From the NCBI RefSeq assembly GCF_025548535.1, contig NZ_JAJLQW010000004.1, positions 248,001 to 312,000 of the forward strand: 64,000 nucleotides of DNA, written 5' to 3'. The translations under genes were made by a program, and so were the position numbers. The notes beneath the pieces are model-generated. The model was not told the origin of the DNA, did not search any database, and worked only from the letters and a program-made list of their open reading frames with translations. Positions 36,251 through 44,625 of the stretch are shown here, in pieces (within the stretch, counting starts at the first letter, position 1; every line of letters begins with the position of its first letter). Source of the DNA: Undibacterium sp. Jales W-56. Lineage in GTDB: Bacteria; Pseudomonadota; Gammaproteobacteria; Burkholderiales; Burkholderiaceae_D.

Positions 36251-36733
36251 CTAGCGATTTTTTGCCGGTGCCGGCGGTTTCATTTCAGACTGGCCGCCAG
36301 AGCCTGCTGCGCCAGGATCGGTTACAAAGCCGATTTTATCCAAACCCTGCGCCTGCGCAACCGCCATGACCTGGGCGATGATCTCGTAGCGCGTTGCCTT
36401 ATCGGCACGCAATTGCAGCTCCGGCTGCGGTTGTTTTTGCGCAGCCTCGCTCAGCCTGACTTCCAGGTCGCGAAAGCTGATCGGGCTGCTACCCCAGAAT
36501 AGCTGCCCCTGCGCATTGAAGGATAGGCTGATGGTTGTGGGTTTTTCTGGTGCAGCGGTGGCTTTGGCGGCAGGCAATTCCAATTTGATCGCCTGGGTCA
36601 TTAAGGGAGCGGTGATGATGAAGATCACCAGCAATACCAGCATCACGTCGACCATGGGCGTGACATTGATGTCGGCCATTGCTGCCGGCACTTTGGTAGT
36701 GAAATCATTACGGCTGAATTTACCGAAGGCCAT
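36251..36733 (-). CDS. exbD: ExbD/TolR biopolymer transport protein
   Basis: Inner-membrane component of the proton-driven TonB energising complex. 160 residues: one membrane helix (MLVLLVIFIITAPLM) with the critical Asp in TPMVDVMLVL and a periplasmic domain with QLRADKATRYEIIAQVMAVA. The C terminus is Gly/Pro-rich. It starts seven bases after exbB, so the two are co-expressed. TonB is not adjacent. TolR is the alternative name, but tolA, tolB and pal are absent. Confidence 0.9.
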   Translation of the reverse strand: MAFGKFSRNDFTTKVPAAMADINVTPMVDVMLVLLVIFIITAPLMTQAIKLELPAAKATAAPEKPTTISLSFNAQGQLFWGSSPISFRDLEVRLSEAAQKQPQPELQLRADKATRYEIIAQVMAVAQAQGLDKIGFVTDPGAAGSGGQSEMKPPAPAKNR

Positions 36734-36740
36734 GATCCGC

Positions 36741-37403
36741 TCAGGCCTTGGTTAAATGGGCATGCAAGTCATAGGCAAACGCATCCAGCTCGGCCTGACA
36801 GATTCGGTTCAGCCGGTTAAACGCGTTATACGCCAGCACCGCCGGAATCGCCACCAATAAGCCGAGTGCAGTCATCATCAAGGCCTCGCCTACCGGTCCA
36901 GCGACTTGCGCAATCTGTACGTTACCGGCCGTTGCAACCGTCGTCAGCGCATGACAAATACCCCAGACCGTCCCCAATAAACCGACGAACGGCGCGGTGG
37001 CGCCGATCGAGGCCAGCAGGCTCAAACCCGCTTCCAGCCTGACTGTGGCGCGATTCAACTGTTGTCGTAATACGCGGGTCAGCAGATCGTCGAGACTGGC
37101 TTTGGCATTCAGGTGTGATTGCTGCGGTGCTTGCGCGATTGCTGCCAGTGCAATCGATTCTCGCGCCAGCGGAACGTACATCTCTTCAAAATCGGCCTGA
37201 TGCAGCAAGGCGAGTGCATCGGCCAGGCTCGGCGCTTGCCAGAAATTGGATAAGGACGCGGCAGCGCGGCGGATACGCCAGAACGACCAGGATTTGTACA
37301 GCAAAATGAACCAGCTCACTAGGGACATCGCCAGCAGTACATAGGCAATGAAGTGACTGAATTCATCCACTTGCGCCCAGTAGTGGGCAATCGTCGGATT
37401 CAT
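36741..37403 (-). CDS. exbB: ExbB/TolQ proton channel protein
   Basis: Partner of ExbD, 220 residues with three membrane helices. N-terminal helix at about 15-40 (FSHFIAYVLLAMSLVSWFILLY); the conserved SIGATAPFVGLLGTVWGICHAL and GEALMMTALGLLVAIPAVLAYN mark helices 2 and 3. The start is ATG 37403; the frame extends 16 residues upstream without support. The gene may be linked to dapB, 63 bases upstream. Confidence 0.9.
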   Translation of the reverse strand: MNPTIAHYWAQVDEFSHFIAYVLLAMSLVSWFILLYKSWSFWRIRRAAASLSNFWQAPSLADALALLHQADFEEMYVPLARESIALAAIAQAPQQSHLNAKASLDDLLTRVLRQQLNRATVRLEAGLSLLASIGATAPFVGLLGTVWGICHALTTVATAGNVQIAQVAGPVGEALMMTALGLLVAIPAVLAYNAFNRLNRICQAELDAFAYDLHAHLTKA

Positions 37404-37466
37404 AATAGGGTGAGCGGATTCAGGCGAACCGCGCAATAGCACGGGGCGCACTCAAGCGGCACCGGT

Positions 37467-38273
37467 TTAATGCAAACCCAGCACATCATACATATCGTAC
37501 AAGCCGGTCTGCTTATCCGCCAGGAAGCGGGCTGCACGCAAACTGCCGTGCGCATAATTGATGCGGCTGGACGATTTGTGGCTGATTTCCACGCGCTCAC
37601 CGATACCGGCAAACATCACGGTGTGATCGCCGACGATATCGCCGCCGCGTATCGTGGCAAAGCCGATCGAGGATGGATCGCGCTCGCCGGTCACGCCTTC
37701 GCGTGCAAATACGCCGACTTCGTTCAAATCACGGCCGAGCGCATCGGCGATGACTTCGCCCATTTTCAGGGCGGTACCGGACGGCGCATCGACTTTATGA
37801 CGATGATGCGCTTCGATGATCTCGATGTCATAGCCTTGCGCAAAACTCTTGGCCGCCATTTCCAATAATTTCAACGTCACGTTGACGCCGACACTCATAT
37901 TCGGCGCAAACACGATCGCTGTTTTACTCGCAGCGGCGGCGATCGCCGCCTTGCCTTCTTCATCAAATCCGGTAGTGCCGATGATCATCTTGATCCCATG
38001 TTCGGCACAATAGGCGAGATGCGTCAGCGTTCCTTCGGGTCGGGTAAAGTCGATTAAGAATTGCGCATCGGCCAGGCCTTTGGATAAGTCGGATTCAATC
38101 AACACGCCAGCTGGCTTGCCCATACTGGCCGCCGCATCGGTGCCGATGGAAGGCGAAGCGGCGACATCAATCGCACCCGCTAATACCATATCGTCGGCAG
38201 CAGCGATCGCTTCTATCAACATTTTACCCATGCGGCCGGAGGCGCCGGCCACGGCAATTTTCAATGCGCTCAT
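37467..38273 (-). CDS. dapB: 4-hydroxy-tetrahydrodipicolinate reductase
   Basis: Reduces HTPA to tetrahydrodipicolinate in lysine and diaminopimelate synthesis. 268 residues. NAD(P) loop [17 protein letters not shown] (about 6-22), [14 protein letters not shown], the catalytic [20 protein letters not shown] (about 155-174) and [19 protein letters not shown]. Start ATG 38273 ([12 protein letters not shown]); a GTG/ATG three codons upstream is less likely. It follows bamE by 14 bases and is probably co-transcribed with it. Confidence 0.96.
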   Translation of the reverse strand: MSALKIAVAGASGRMGKMLIEAIAAADDMVLAGAIDVAASPSIGTDAAASMGKPAGVLIESDLSKGLADAQFLIDFTRPEGTLTHLAYCAEHGIKMIIGTTGFDEEGKAAIAAAASKTAIVFAPNMSVGVNVTLKLLEMAAKSFAQGYDIEIIEAHHRHKVDAPSGTALKMGEVIADALGRDLNEVGVFAREGVTGERDPSSIGFATIRGGDIVGDHTVMFAGIGERVEISHKSSSRINYAHGSLRAARFLADKQTGLYDMYDVLGLH

Positions 38274-38287
38274 GCTTGTCATCCCGA

Positions 38288-38875
38288 TTATTTTTTCTTG
38301 TCTTTATCCGTGGTCAGGATAGAAGATTCAGCCCTGACGCCGATCGCGGAAGTCGTGATGTGGGCGAGATAGTCTTTCTCGGTCGGCAAGTTGCCGCCTT
38401 CAAAACGTTGCACCGTATTATTTTTAAAGAATACTGCGACGCGGCTGGTGATCAGATCGCCATTCGGCTTTTGCAGGCGGAAAGGATAATCCCAGCGGTC
38501 TTCATGGAACATATCTGTCAGCAAAGCCGTGCCCAATAAAAAGCGCACCTGCTCACGGGTCATGCCTACCTTGAGCTGCGACATCATTTCTTGCGAAACA
38601 AAGTTACCTTGTTGAATCGTAATCCGATACGGCGAGATATAGCCCAGGAATTTGGAAACTCCCGAGCGCGTCACAACTTGCGCATCGGTCGATGCCGCTG
38701 TCTTTGACGTTTCGGTGCTGGCCACATTGGCGTCCGGGGCGACTGCAAGCTTGGTCGTTGGCTGTGTATCGACCATAGGATTGAACAGCGCACAGCCAGA
38801 CAAGCTTAAGGCAAAAACCATCGCCGTCAATCGTAATGGCGTGCCTCTGGATGCTTCGGGGAACAACAATCGCAT
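38288..38875 (-). CDS. bamE: outer membrane assembly factor BamE
   Basis: Small lipoprotein of the BAM complex, 195 residues. Lipobox LSGC (signal about 14-26) followed by a long variable segment rich in Thr, Ala and Asp, then the SmpA/OmlA domain (about 100-175): [40 protein letters not shown] and [15 protein letters not shown]. The start ATG 38875 is set by the signal peptide. Divergent from fur, as is usual in betaproteobacteria. Confidence 0.93.
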   Translation of the reverse strand: MRLLFPEASRGTPLRLTAMVFALSLSGCALFNPMVDTQPTTKLAVAPDANVASTETSKTAASTDAQVVTRSGVSKFLGYISPYRITIQQGNFVSQEMMSQLKVGMTREQVRFLLGTALLTDMFHEDRWDYPFRLQKPNGDLITSRVAVFFKNNTVQRFEGGNLPTEKDYLAHITTSAIGVRAESSILTTDKDKKK

Positions 38876-39063
38876 AGTGTTAACCTCAATGTGTGTGCAA
38901 CAGTGTACAGTTTGCAAATAGTTCACGGCATCAGCCGTGGCCCAACTCAAACGGATCTGCGGCGAATCGCAGGGAAATCGCCAAAAAATCAGCGCGTGAT
39001 TTACTTTGAGTTAAGCTTTAAACCCTATATCATAAAGCAGATAGACTCTTTTTAACCGAAAAC

Positions 39064-39501
39064 ATGACGAATTCCACTACCGATCTCAAATCCAGCGGCC
39101 TCAAAGCGACTTTGCCAAGATTGAAAATTCTGGAAATTTTCCAAAACAGTTCGATTCGCCATCTGACAGCAGAAGACGTCTATAAAATCCTGCTGAATGA
39201 AAATATGGACGTCGGCCTAGCGACGGTTTATCGTGTTCTGACTCAATTTGAGCAAGCCGGCTTATTGCATCGCAACCATTTTGAAACTGGCAAAGCGATT
39301 TTTGAGCTGAACGAAGGCACGCACCATGACCATCTGGTTTGTTTGGACTGCGGTTTGGTCGAAGAGTTCTTCGATGAGCAGATTGAAAAACGGCAACAAC
39401 TGGTCGCACTCGAACGTGGCTTTACCATTGCAGAACATGCGCTGGCGCTGTATGGCAACTGTACTAAACAAAATTGCCCGCATAAAACGCGTAAGATTTG
39501 A
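39064..39501 (+). CDS. fur: ferric uptake regulator Fur
   Basis: Iron-responsive repressor of 145 residues. Winged helix at about 1-80 ([47 protein letters not shown]), regulatory metal site [16 protein letters not shown] and C-terminal cysteines in CTKQNCPHK. These form the usual zinc and iron sites. It is the sole gene of its unit, with the repeat element (copy C) just downstream. Confidence 0.97.
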   Translation: MTNSTTDLKSSGLKATLPRLKILEIFQNSSIRHLTAEDVYKILLNENMDVGLATVYRVLTQFEQAGLLHRNHFETGKAIFELNEGTHHDHLVCLDCGLVEEFFDEQIEKRQQLVALERGFTIAEHALALYGNCTKQNCPHKTRKI

Positions 39502-39574
39502 ATGGTGCAATAAGCAATTAGGGCAGACTGAATAATTTCCGGCTGAATTTTAGATTAATTACCAAGACGTGCGC

Positions 39575-39725
39575 AAAACCCCAGACCTCTCATCCCAGAG
39601 ATGCGGAGACGCAGAGAAAAAGCAAGAAGAAAGATTTCATCGGGTGTTGATATTAAAACGAAACCGCAAGCTGGATGCGGCTGTTGGCGCGAAATACCCT
39701 TGAAAGCCGCATCCAGCCTGCGGGT
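39575..39725 (+). repeat. dispersed intergenic repeat, copy C
   Basis: The most regular copy: ACCTCTCATCCCAGAG, GGAGACGCAGAGAAAAAGC, ATATTAAAACGAAACCGC, left arm 39664-39680, TTGGCGCGAAAT, right arm 39707-39723. The arms pair at 16 of 17 positions. It lies between the convergent fur and receiver genes and touches the receiver stop codon, so it may act as a terminator. Confidence 0.8.
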
Positions 39726-40105
39726 TACTTGTGAATTCTTACCGCGACGCCGGCAACCGTATCCAGTACACGTTGTGCGTTAAACGGTTTTACGATAAAG
39801 CCTGCGATCCCTGCCTTGACAGCCTCGCTGACCGTCTCCTGATCTTTATTGGCTGTGACCATCAATATTTTCACCTCCGGCAATACCTCTTTGATCCGCG
39901 GCAGAATTTCTAGGCCGCTGATTTTTGGCATCACGACATCGAGCAAAATAATGTTCGGTTTAAACTGGACCGCCAGCTCCAAGCCCGCGATGCCGTCAGC
40001 CGCTTCACCCACCACCTCATAATCTTCGCTCAAGATGAGGCGCAACACTTCACGCGTCGCTTCGTTGTCATCCACAATCAGGATGGAGATGTCTTTGCTA
40101 TCCAT
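39725..40105 (-). CDS. single-domain response regulator (CheY-like)
   Basis: Receiver domain with no output domain, 126 residues. The acidic pocket is in ILIVDDNEATREV, the phospho-acceptor Asp in NIILLDVVMPKISG and the switch Lys in IAGFIVKPFNAQRV. Start ATG 40105 (MDSKDISILIVDD); the frame extends upstream into hrcA but the domain begins here. It lies seven bases after the hrcA stop. The partner kinase is unknown; a role with the Pil-Chp system is possible but not supported by position. Confidence 0.88.
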   Translation of the reverse strand: MDSKDISILIVDDNEATREVLRLILSEDYEVVGEAADGIAGLELAVQFKPNIILLDVVMPKISGLEILPRIKEVLPEVKILMVTANKDQETVSEAVKAGIAGFIVKPFNAQRVLDTVAGVAVRIHK

Positions 40106-40112
40106 ACGTTTT

Positions 40113-41132
40113 TTACTGGCTGAGGGCATTGGAAAGCAATTTCGCCGTAATATCCACAATCGGAATGACGCGCTCATACGCCATGCGCGTCGGCCCTATA
40201 ACCCCCAGGGTGCCGACAATTTTGCCGTTGACGCCATACGGTGCAGTCACAATACTCATCTCATCCATCGGCACCAATTGCGATTCGCCGCCGATAAAGA
40301 TCTGCACCCCGGTTGCCTTGCTGGAGACATCCAATAGCTGCATCAAGCCGGTTTTCTGCTCGAACATATCGAACAATTTTCGCAAGGAAGTCATATTGTT
40401 CGACAAGTCCTGCACATTGAGTAAATTGCGCTCACCCGAAATGACCACTTCATCCGATTGATCCGACATCGCATCGCTGCCGGCCTCAACTGCCGCCTGC
40501 ATCAGGCGCGTCATGTCGTTTTGCAATTGGCGTAACTCGCTATTGATACGCAACCTGGCATCTTCAAAACTCAAGCCGCCAAAATTCTGATTCAGATAAT
40601 TCGCGGCTTGCACCAGCTGCGATGCGTTGTAATCGACATCGGTCAGCAGCAGGCGATTATGCACCTCGCCATTGGGCGCCACCACCACCAGCAAAATCCG
40701 CTTTTCAGACAGCCGCAAAAACTCTACCTGCTGAAAAATAGATTCATGCCGCGGCGTCATGACGACGCCGGCAAATTGCGACAGCGACGATAAAACCTGG
40801 GCCGCGTTAGAGATGATCTTTTGCGGGGAATTGGCGAACACATGCGCCTGCATCCGCGACTCCAGCGCGGTGCCGTCGATTTCCTGCACCGTCAGCAATT
40901 TATCGACAAACACACGGTAACCGCGCGGCGTAGGAATGCGCCCCGCCGACGTGTGCGGACTGGCGACAAAGCCCATCTCCTCCAGATCCGCCATCACATT
41001 GCGTATGGTTGCGGGCGATAGCTCCAGGCCGGAGATTTTAGACAAGGCACGTGAACCTACCGGCTGACCATCAGCAATATAGCGTTCTACCAGGGCTTTT
41101 AATAATGTTTGTGCGCGGATATCAAGTTGCAT
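40113..41132 (-). CDS. hrcA: heat-inducible transcription repressor HrcA
   Basis: Repressor of chaperone genes that binds CIRCE. 339 residues. N-terminal winged helix ([38 protein letters not shown]) and then the GAF-like regulatory part with [21 protein letters not shown] at the junction. Length is normal. No CIRCE element (TTAGCACTC-N9-GAGTGCTAA) was noticed in this window. In many relatives hrcA is divergent from nadK; here the ars genes lie in between. Confidence 0.95.
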   Translation of the reverse strand: MQLDIRAQTLLKALVERYIADGQPVGSRALSKISGLELSPATIRNVMADLEEMGFVASPHTSAGRIPTPRGYRVFVDKLLTVQEIDGTALESRMQAHVFANSPQKIISNAAQVLSSLSQFAGVVMTPRHESIFQQVEFLRLSEKRILLVVVAPNGEVHNRLLLTDVDYNASQLVQAANYLNQNFGGLSFEDARLRINSELRQLQNDMTRLMQAAVEAGSDAMSDQSDEVVISGERNLLNVQDLSNNMTSLRKLFDMFEQKTGLMQLLDVSSKATGVQIFIGGESQLVPMDEMSIVTAPYGVNGKIVGTLGVIGPTRMAYERVIPIVDITAKLLSNALSQ

Positions 41133-41241
41133 GAAGATATTCTATGCCAGTGCGGACAAAATCACTTAAAAATCTATGGATAACAAGCTCTGCTGAGGAA
41201 ATTGCGATTGATACCGAGAGAAAATCCGTTTACTTTGATAT

Positions 41242-41265
41242 TTCAATCAATATAGAATTATTGAA
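41242..41265. promoter_or_regulatory. candidate ArsR operator
   Basis: TTCAAT-N12-ATTGAA inverted repeat, 15 bases upstream of arsR and overlapping the likely promoter (AATATAGAATTATTG). Such AT-rich palindromes with TTCAA-type arms are typical of ArsR operators. Confidence 0.6.
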
Positions 41266-41280
41266 TTAAAAAGGAATAGT

Positions 41281-41610
41281 ATGGAAACCAAACAAGCGGT
41301 TGCCGCACTCGCTGCCATTGCGCAAGATTCCAGGCTCGCCATCTTCCGCCTGCTGGTACAAAGCGGGCCGGATGGCGTGATCGCCAGCAAAATCAGCGAA
41401 AGCCTGGGGATTGCGCCATCGTCACTGTCGTTTCATCTGAAAGAACTGACGCACGCCAAGCTGATCAGCGCTACCCAGGATGGCCGCTTCATGATCTATG
41501 CCGCCAATTTCGCGACCATGAATGCGCTGCTTGGTTTTTTAACGGAAAACTGCTGTGGTGGCAACGCCTGCGCAATACCGCTGGCGAATCAAGCGGAGAC
41601 TGCGACATGA
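41281..41610 (+). CDS. arsR: ArsR-family metalloregulator
   Basis: Arsenite-responsive repressor of 109 residues. Winged helix at about 35-75 (ASKISESLGIAPSSLSFHLK). The C terminus carries Cys91-Cys92 and Cys97 (ENCCGGNAC), a candidate As(III) site of the type with C-terminal vicinal cysteines rather than the E. coli helix-3 CVC motif. AAGGAA lies seven bases before ATG 41281. The stop overlaps the start of the aquaporin gene by four bases (ATGA), so the ars operon is translationally coupled. Confidence 0.88.
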   Translation: METKQAVAALAAIAQDSRLAIFRLLVQSGPDGVIASKISESLGIAPSSLSFHLKELTHAKLISATQDGRFMIYAANFATMNALLGFLTENCCGGNACAIPLANQAETAT

Positions 41611-42311
41611 GTTCAATGAGTTTGTCACGACGACTGGTTGCAGAGGGCTTGGGCACTGCCTTCTTGCTCGCCATCGTGGTCGGCTCGGGCATTATGGCTG
41701 AGCGGCTGGCTGGCGGCAACGCGGCGATCGCCCTGCTGGCGAATGCGATTGCCACCGGCGCTGGCCTGGTTGCGCTGATTCTGATGTTGGGTGGCGTCTC
41801 GGGTGCGCATTTCAATCCGGTCGTCAGTTTATCGGAAGCCTGGCAAAAAAATCTGCCGTCGGCCGAAGTGCTTCCCTATATTACCGTGCAAATCCTGGGC
41901 GCTTTCGCCGGCGTCGCCGCGGCACATGGCATGTTCGATGATCCGGTGTTTTTTGCCTCGGAGCATATCCGTACCGGCATCGCGCAATGGTGGAGTGAAT
42001 TTATCGCGACCTTCGGTCTGATCGGCGTGATTATCGGATGCTCACGCAGTCGCCCGAACCTGACGCCGTTTGCCGTGGCGGCCTATATCACCGCGGCCTA
42101 TTGGTTCACCTCGTCGACCTCCTTCGCCAATCCCGCAGTGACGCTGGCACGCGCTGCCAGCAACAGTTTTGCCGGCATCCGCCCAGTCGATGCGCCCGGA
42201 TTTATCATGGCCCAATTACTCGGCGCTGCTGCGGCGACCTGGCTATTTGGCTGGCTCTATCCCCCCGGCAAAGTCGCATTTGACAAAGAATCAACAACCC
42301 GCGCCGACTGA
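41607..42311 (+). CDS. MIP-family channel (AqpS-like arsenite channel)
   Basis: Aquaglyceroporin-type channel of 234 residues with six membrane helices. The two pore loops are HFNPVVS (Asn70, variant NPV) and ANPAVTLARA (Asn175, NPA). A position between arsR and arsC suggests that it exports As(III) passively after ArsC reduces arsenate, as AqpS does in Sinorhizobium meliloti, where it takes the place of ArsB. No arsB or acr3 is seen. A plain water or glycerol function is less likely in this context. Confidence 0.83.
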   Translation: MSSMSLSRRLVAEGLGTAFLLAIVVGSGIMAERLAGGNAAIALLANAIATGAGLVALILMLGGVSGAHFNPVVSLSEAWQKNLPSAEVLPYITVQILGAFAGVAAAHGMFDDPVFFASEHIRTGIAQWWSEFIATFGLIGVIIGCSRSRPNLTPFAVAAYITAAYWFTSSTSFANPAVTLARAASNSFAGIRPVDAPGFIMAQLLGAAAATWLFGWLYPPGKVAFDKESTTRAD

Positions 42312-42335
42312 ACTCAACTAAGGACGTTTCCCAAC

Positions 42336-42755
42336 ATGACGATCACCATTTACCACAACCCAAAGTGCGGCACCTCGCGCAACACCCTAGCGCTGATTCG
42401 CAACACCGGCGAAGAACCGCACATCATTGACTATCTGAGCCATCCACCCAGCCGTGAAAAACTACGAGAATTGATCGCGGCTATGCATCTCCAGCCACGT
42501 GAATTGCTGCGTAAAAAAGGCACGCCTTACGAAGAACTGCAGCTCGACGATAGCAAATGGTCCGATGAAGAGCTGATCGATTTTATGATCGCCCATCCCA
42601 TCCTGATCAATCGCCCCATCGTGGTCACGCCTGTCGGCACCAGACTATGCCGCCCGTCCGAGCTGGTGCTGGATATTCTGCCGCTACCGCAATTGGGTGA
42701 ATTTATCAAAGAAGACGGCGAAAAAGTCATTGATGCGGACGGCTGTCGCGTCTGA
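42336..42755 (+). CDS. arsC: glutaredoxin-dependent arsenate reductase
   Basis: Reduces As(V) to As(III). 139 residues, E. coli ArsC-like. Catalytic Cys11 in HNPKCGTSRNTLAL, and the arginines of RELLRKKG and INRPIV, which hold arsenate. The last residues carry one more Cys (ADGCRV). AAGGAC lies upstream of ATG 42336. It completes arsR-aqp-arsC; the 24-base gap after the channel gene keeps the three in one operon. Confidence 0.93.
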   Translation: MTITIYHNPKCGTSRNTLALIRNTGEEPHIIDYLSHPPSREKLRELIAAMHLQPRELLRKKGTPYEELQLDDSKWSDEELIDFMIAHPILINRPIVVTPVGTRLCRPSELVLDILPLPQLGEFIKEDGEKVIDADGCRV

Positions 42756-42815
42756 GTATAGGATTAAGCTGGCCACAATTGTGCGATAGTCGCCATTCAA
42801 ATCTAAAGCTCTTTC

Positions 42816-43502
42816 TCAAAACATTGCCACCACATCATGCAAGCTAGTGACCACCGCATGCGGTTTGATGTGTGCATGATGCGGCTTGTCTTGCGCTAGC
42901 TGGTGGCGATTCATCCAGACGCCTTGCATGCCGACTTTTTGCGCGCCCTCTACGTCGAGCAATAGATCGTCGCCGACATACATGACTTGCTCAGGCGCCA
43001 GCTTCAGTGCGTGACAGGCCGCGGTAAAAATCCGCGGATCCGGTTTTGCGCAGCCGAAGCGATGTGCGGCGAGCGAGACTTTGAAATGCGCTGCGAGTCC
43101 GATTTCGTTCAGGTCGGCAAACCCGTTCGACACTGAGCCCAGGCTGACCCGCTGTCCCAGCGTCTGTAGCCCCGGCAAAACATCGTCATACAGGCTGACT
43201 TTATTTCTGGCATCAGCAAATACCGCCATTGCCTCATCGGCCTTGCTCACATCGACTTTAAATTCTTTAAACAGCCTGGATAACAAAGCGTGGCGCAGCG
43301 ACCAGAGATCGTATTCAAAACGCGGATTGGTTTTCACCAGTTTTTCACGATAAGTCCGCATCCGCTCTATCGAATAATGCCGGGCGACTTCGGGGGTATT
43401 GAACATCATCCACTGATACAGAGTCGCCTCGGCATATTGGATCACCGGCGCGACCGGCCACAAGGTGTCGTCTAAATCAAATAGAACTGCCTGGATCTGC
43501 AT
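42816..43502 (-). CDS. HAD-superfamily hydrolase
   Basis: Phosphatase of the haloacid dehalogenase fold, 228 residues. Motif I is LFDLDDTLWPV (nucleophile Asp at 9, then Asp at 11), motif II lies in LGSVSNGFADL, and motifs III/IV in KPDPRIFTAA and VMYVGDDLLLDVEGAQ. The cap is helical. Close relatives next to nadK in betaproteobacteria are annotated as nucleotidases or phosphoglycolate phosphatase-like; the substrate is open. Divergent from nadK. Confidence 0.88.
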   Translation of the reverse strand: MQIQAVLFDLDDTLWPVAPVIQYAEATLYQWMMFNTPEVARHYSIERMRTYREKLVKTNPRFEYDLWSLRHALLSRLFKEFKVDVSKADEAMAVFADARNKVSLYDDVLPGLQTLGQRVSLGSVSNGFADLNEIGLAAHFKVSLAAHRFGCAKPDPRIFTAACHALKLAPEQVMYVGDDLLLDVEGAQKVGMQGVWMNRHQLAQDKPHHAHIKPHAVVTSLHDVVAMF

Positions 43503-43541
43503 CTTTGCTCACTTTTCCTTTATTTCCTGCTGCGTCAGGGT

Positions 43542-43558
43542 ATTTGGAATATCCAAAT
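43542..43558. promoter_or_regulatory. palindrome in the HAD-nadK divergent region
   Basis: ATTTGGA-ATA-TCCAAAT inverted repeat, midway between the divergent starts. It could be an operator; no known regulator matches. Confidence 0.35.
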
Positions 43559-43619
43559 CAGATGCAATTATGGTCTAATCTGAGTCATCCCGTCATTCCA
43601 GCGACCAAATCTGACCCTT

Positions 43620-44513
43620 ATGACTTCTTCGGCCAAAACCATCGCACTCGTCGGCAAGTACAACGCCGCAGGTATAACCGAATCCCTGACCGAACTTGCC
43701 GGCTTCCTGCATCAGGCTGGTCACACCGTGGTGTTTGAAGAAGAAACCGCGCAAAACATTCTGTTAGACGGTTTTACCATCATGAGTGCCGCCGAGATAG
43801 GGAGGCTGGCCGATGCCGCGATCGTGCTCGGCGGCGATGGCACCATGCTGGGCATTGCACGTCAGCTGGCGCCCTATAACGTTCCGCTGATCGGGATTAA
43901 CCAGGGGCGGCTCGGATTTATTACCGACATCCCGATGGACAGAATGTTTCCCGTCATCACAGAAATGCTGGAAGGTAAATATGAGTCCGAACGGCGCAGC
44001 CTGCTGCAAGGAATGGTGATCCGTGACGGTAATCAGATTTTCAGCGGCATGGCATTCAATGACATCGTGGTGTCGCGCGGCGCCGGATCGGGCATGGTTG
44101 AGCTGCGGGTCGATGTCGATCATCACTTTATGTATAACCAGCGTTCCGATGGCTTGATCGTCTCGACCCCGACCGGATCGACCGCGTATGCGCTCTCTGC
44201 CGGCGGGCCTTTGCTGCACCCTAGCCTGAGCGGTATCGTGATGGTGCCGATTGCGCCGCATGCCTTGTCCAATCGCCCTATCGTGTTGCCTGACTCCAGT
44301 GAAATCGTGATTGAGATCGTGGGAGGGCGCGACATCAGCGTGAATTTCGATATGCAATCCTTCGCCAGCCTGATGTACCAGGACAAAATCATCATCCAGC
44401 GCTCGGCGCATACGATCACCTTTTTGCATCCGCGTGGCTGGAATTACTATGACACGTTGCGCGAGAAGTTGCACTGGAATGAATACCCCTCGGTCGAAGG
44501 GGCTTTACGTTAA
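43620..44513 (+). CDS. nadK: NAD kinase
   Basis: Makes NADP from NAD and ATP. 297 residues. The GGDGT motif is at 71-75 ([13 protein letters not shown]), and the NE/D region is [31 protein letters not shown] is the second family motif. Start ATG 43620, with weak ribosome site. It is followed by recN on the same strand after 112 bases, the order seen widely in proteobacteria. Confidence 0.96.
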   Translation: MTSSAKTIALVGKYNAAGITESLTELAGFLHQAGHTVVFEEETAQNILLDGFTIMSAAEIGRLADAAIVLGGDGTMLGIARQLAPYNVPLIGINQGRLGFITDIPMDRMFPVITEMLEGKYESERRSLLQGMVIRDGNQIFSGMAFNDIVVSRGAGSGMVELRVDVDHHFMYNQRSDGLIVSTPTGSTAYALSAGGPLLHPSLSGIVMVPIAPHALSNRPIVLPDSSEIVIEIVGGRDISVNFDMQSFASLMYQDKIIIQRSAHTITFLHPRGWNYYDTLREKLHWNEYPSVEGALR

Positions 44514-44625
44514 AATACCATGATGTTTTGCTGGACCTGACCTGTCGGTGCAGCCATCATGGTGACGCTACATTCACTATGTTGCGATTCCGGTTTCCTT
44601 CAATTTTTATTCCCTGTAACCACCT

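Noticed and set aside
43764-44474. Minus-strand frame opposite nadK
   Set aside because: Shadow of nadK, rich in His, Arg and Asp without motifs.
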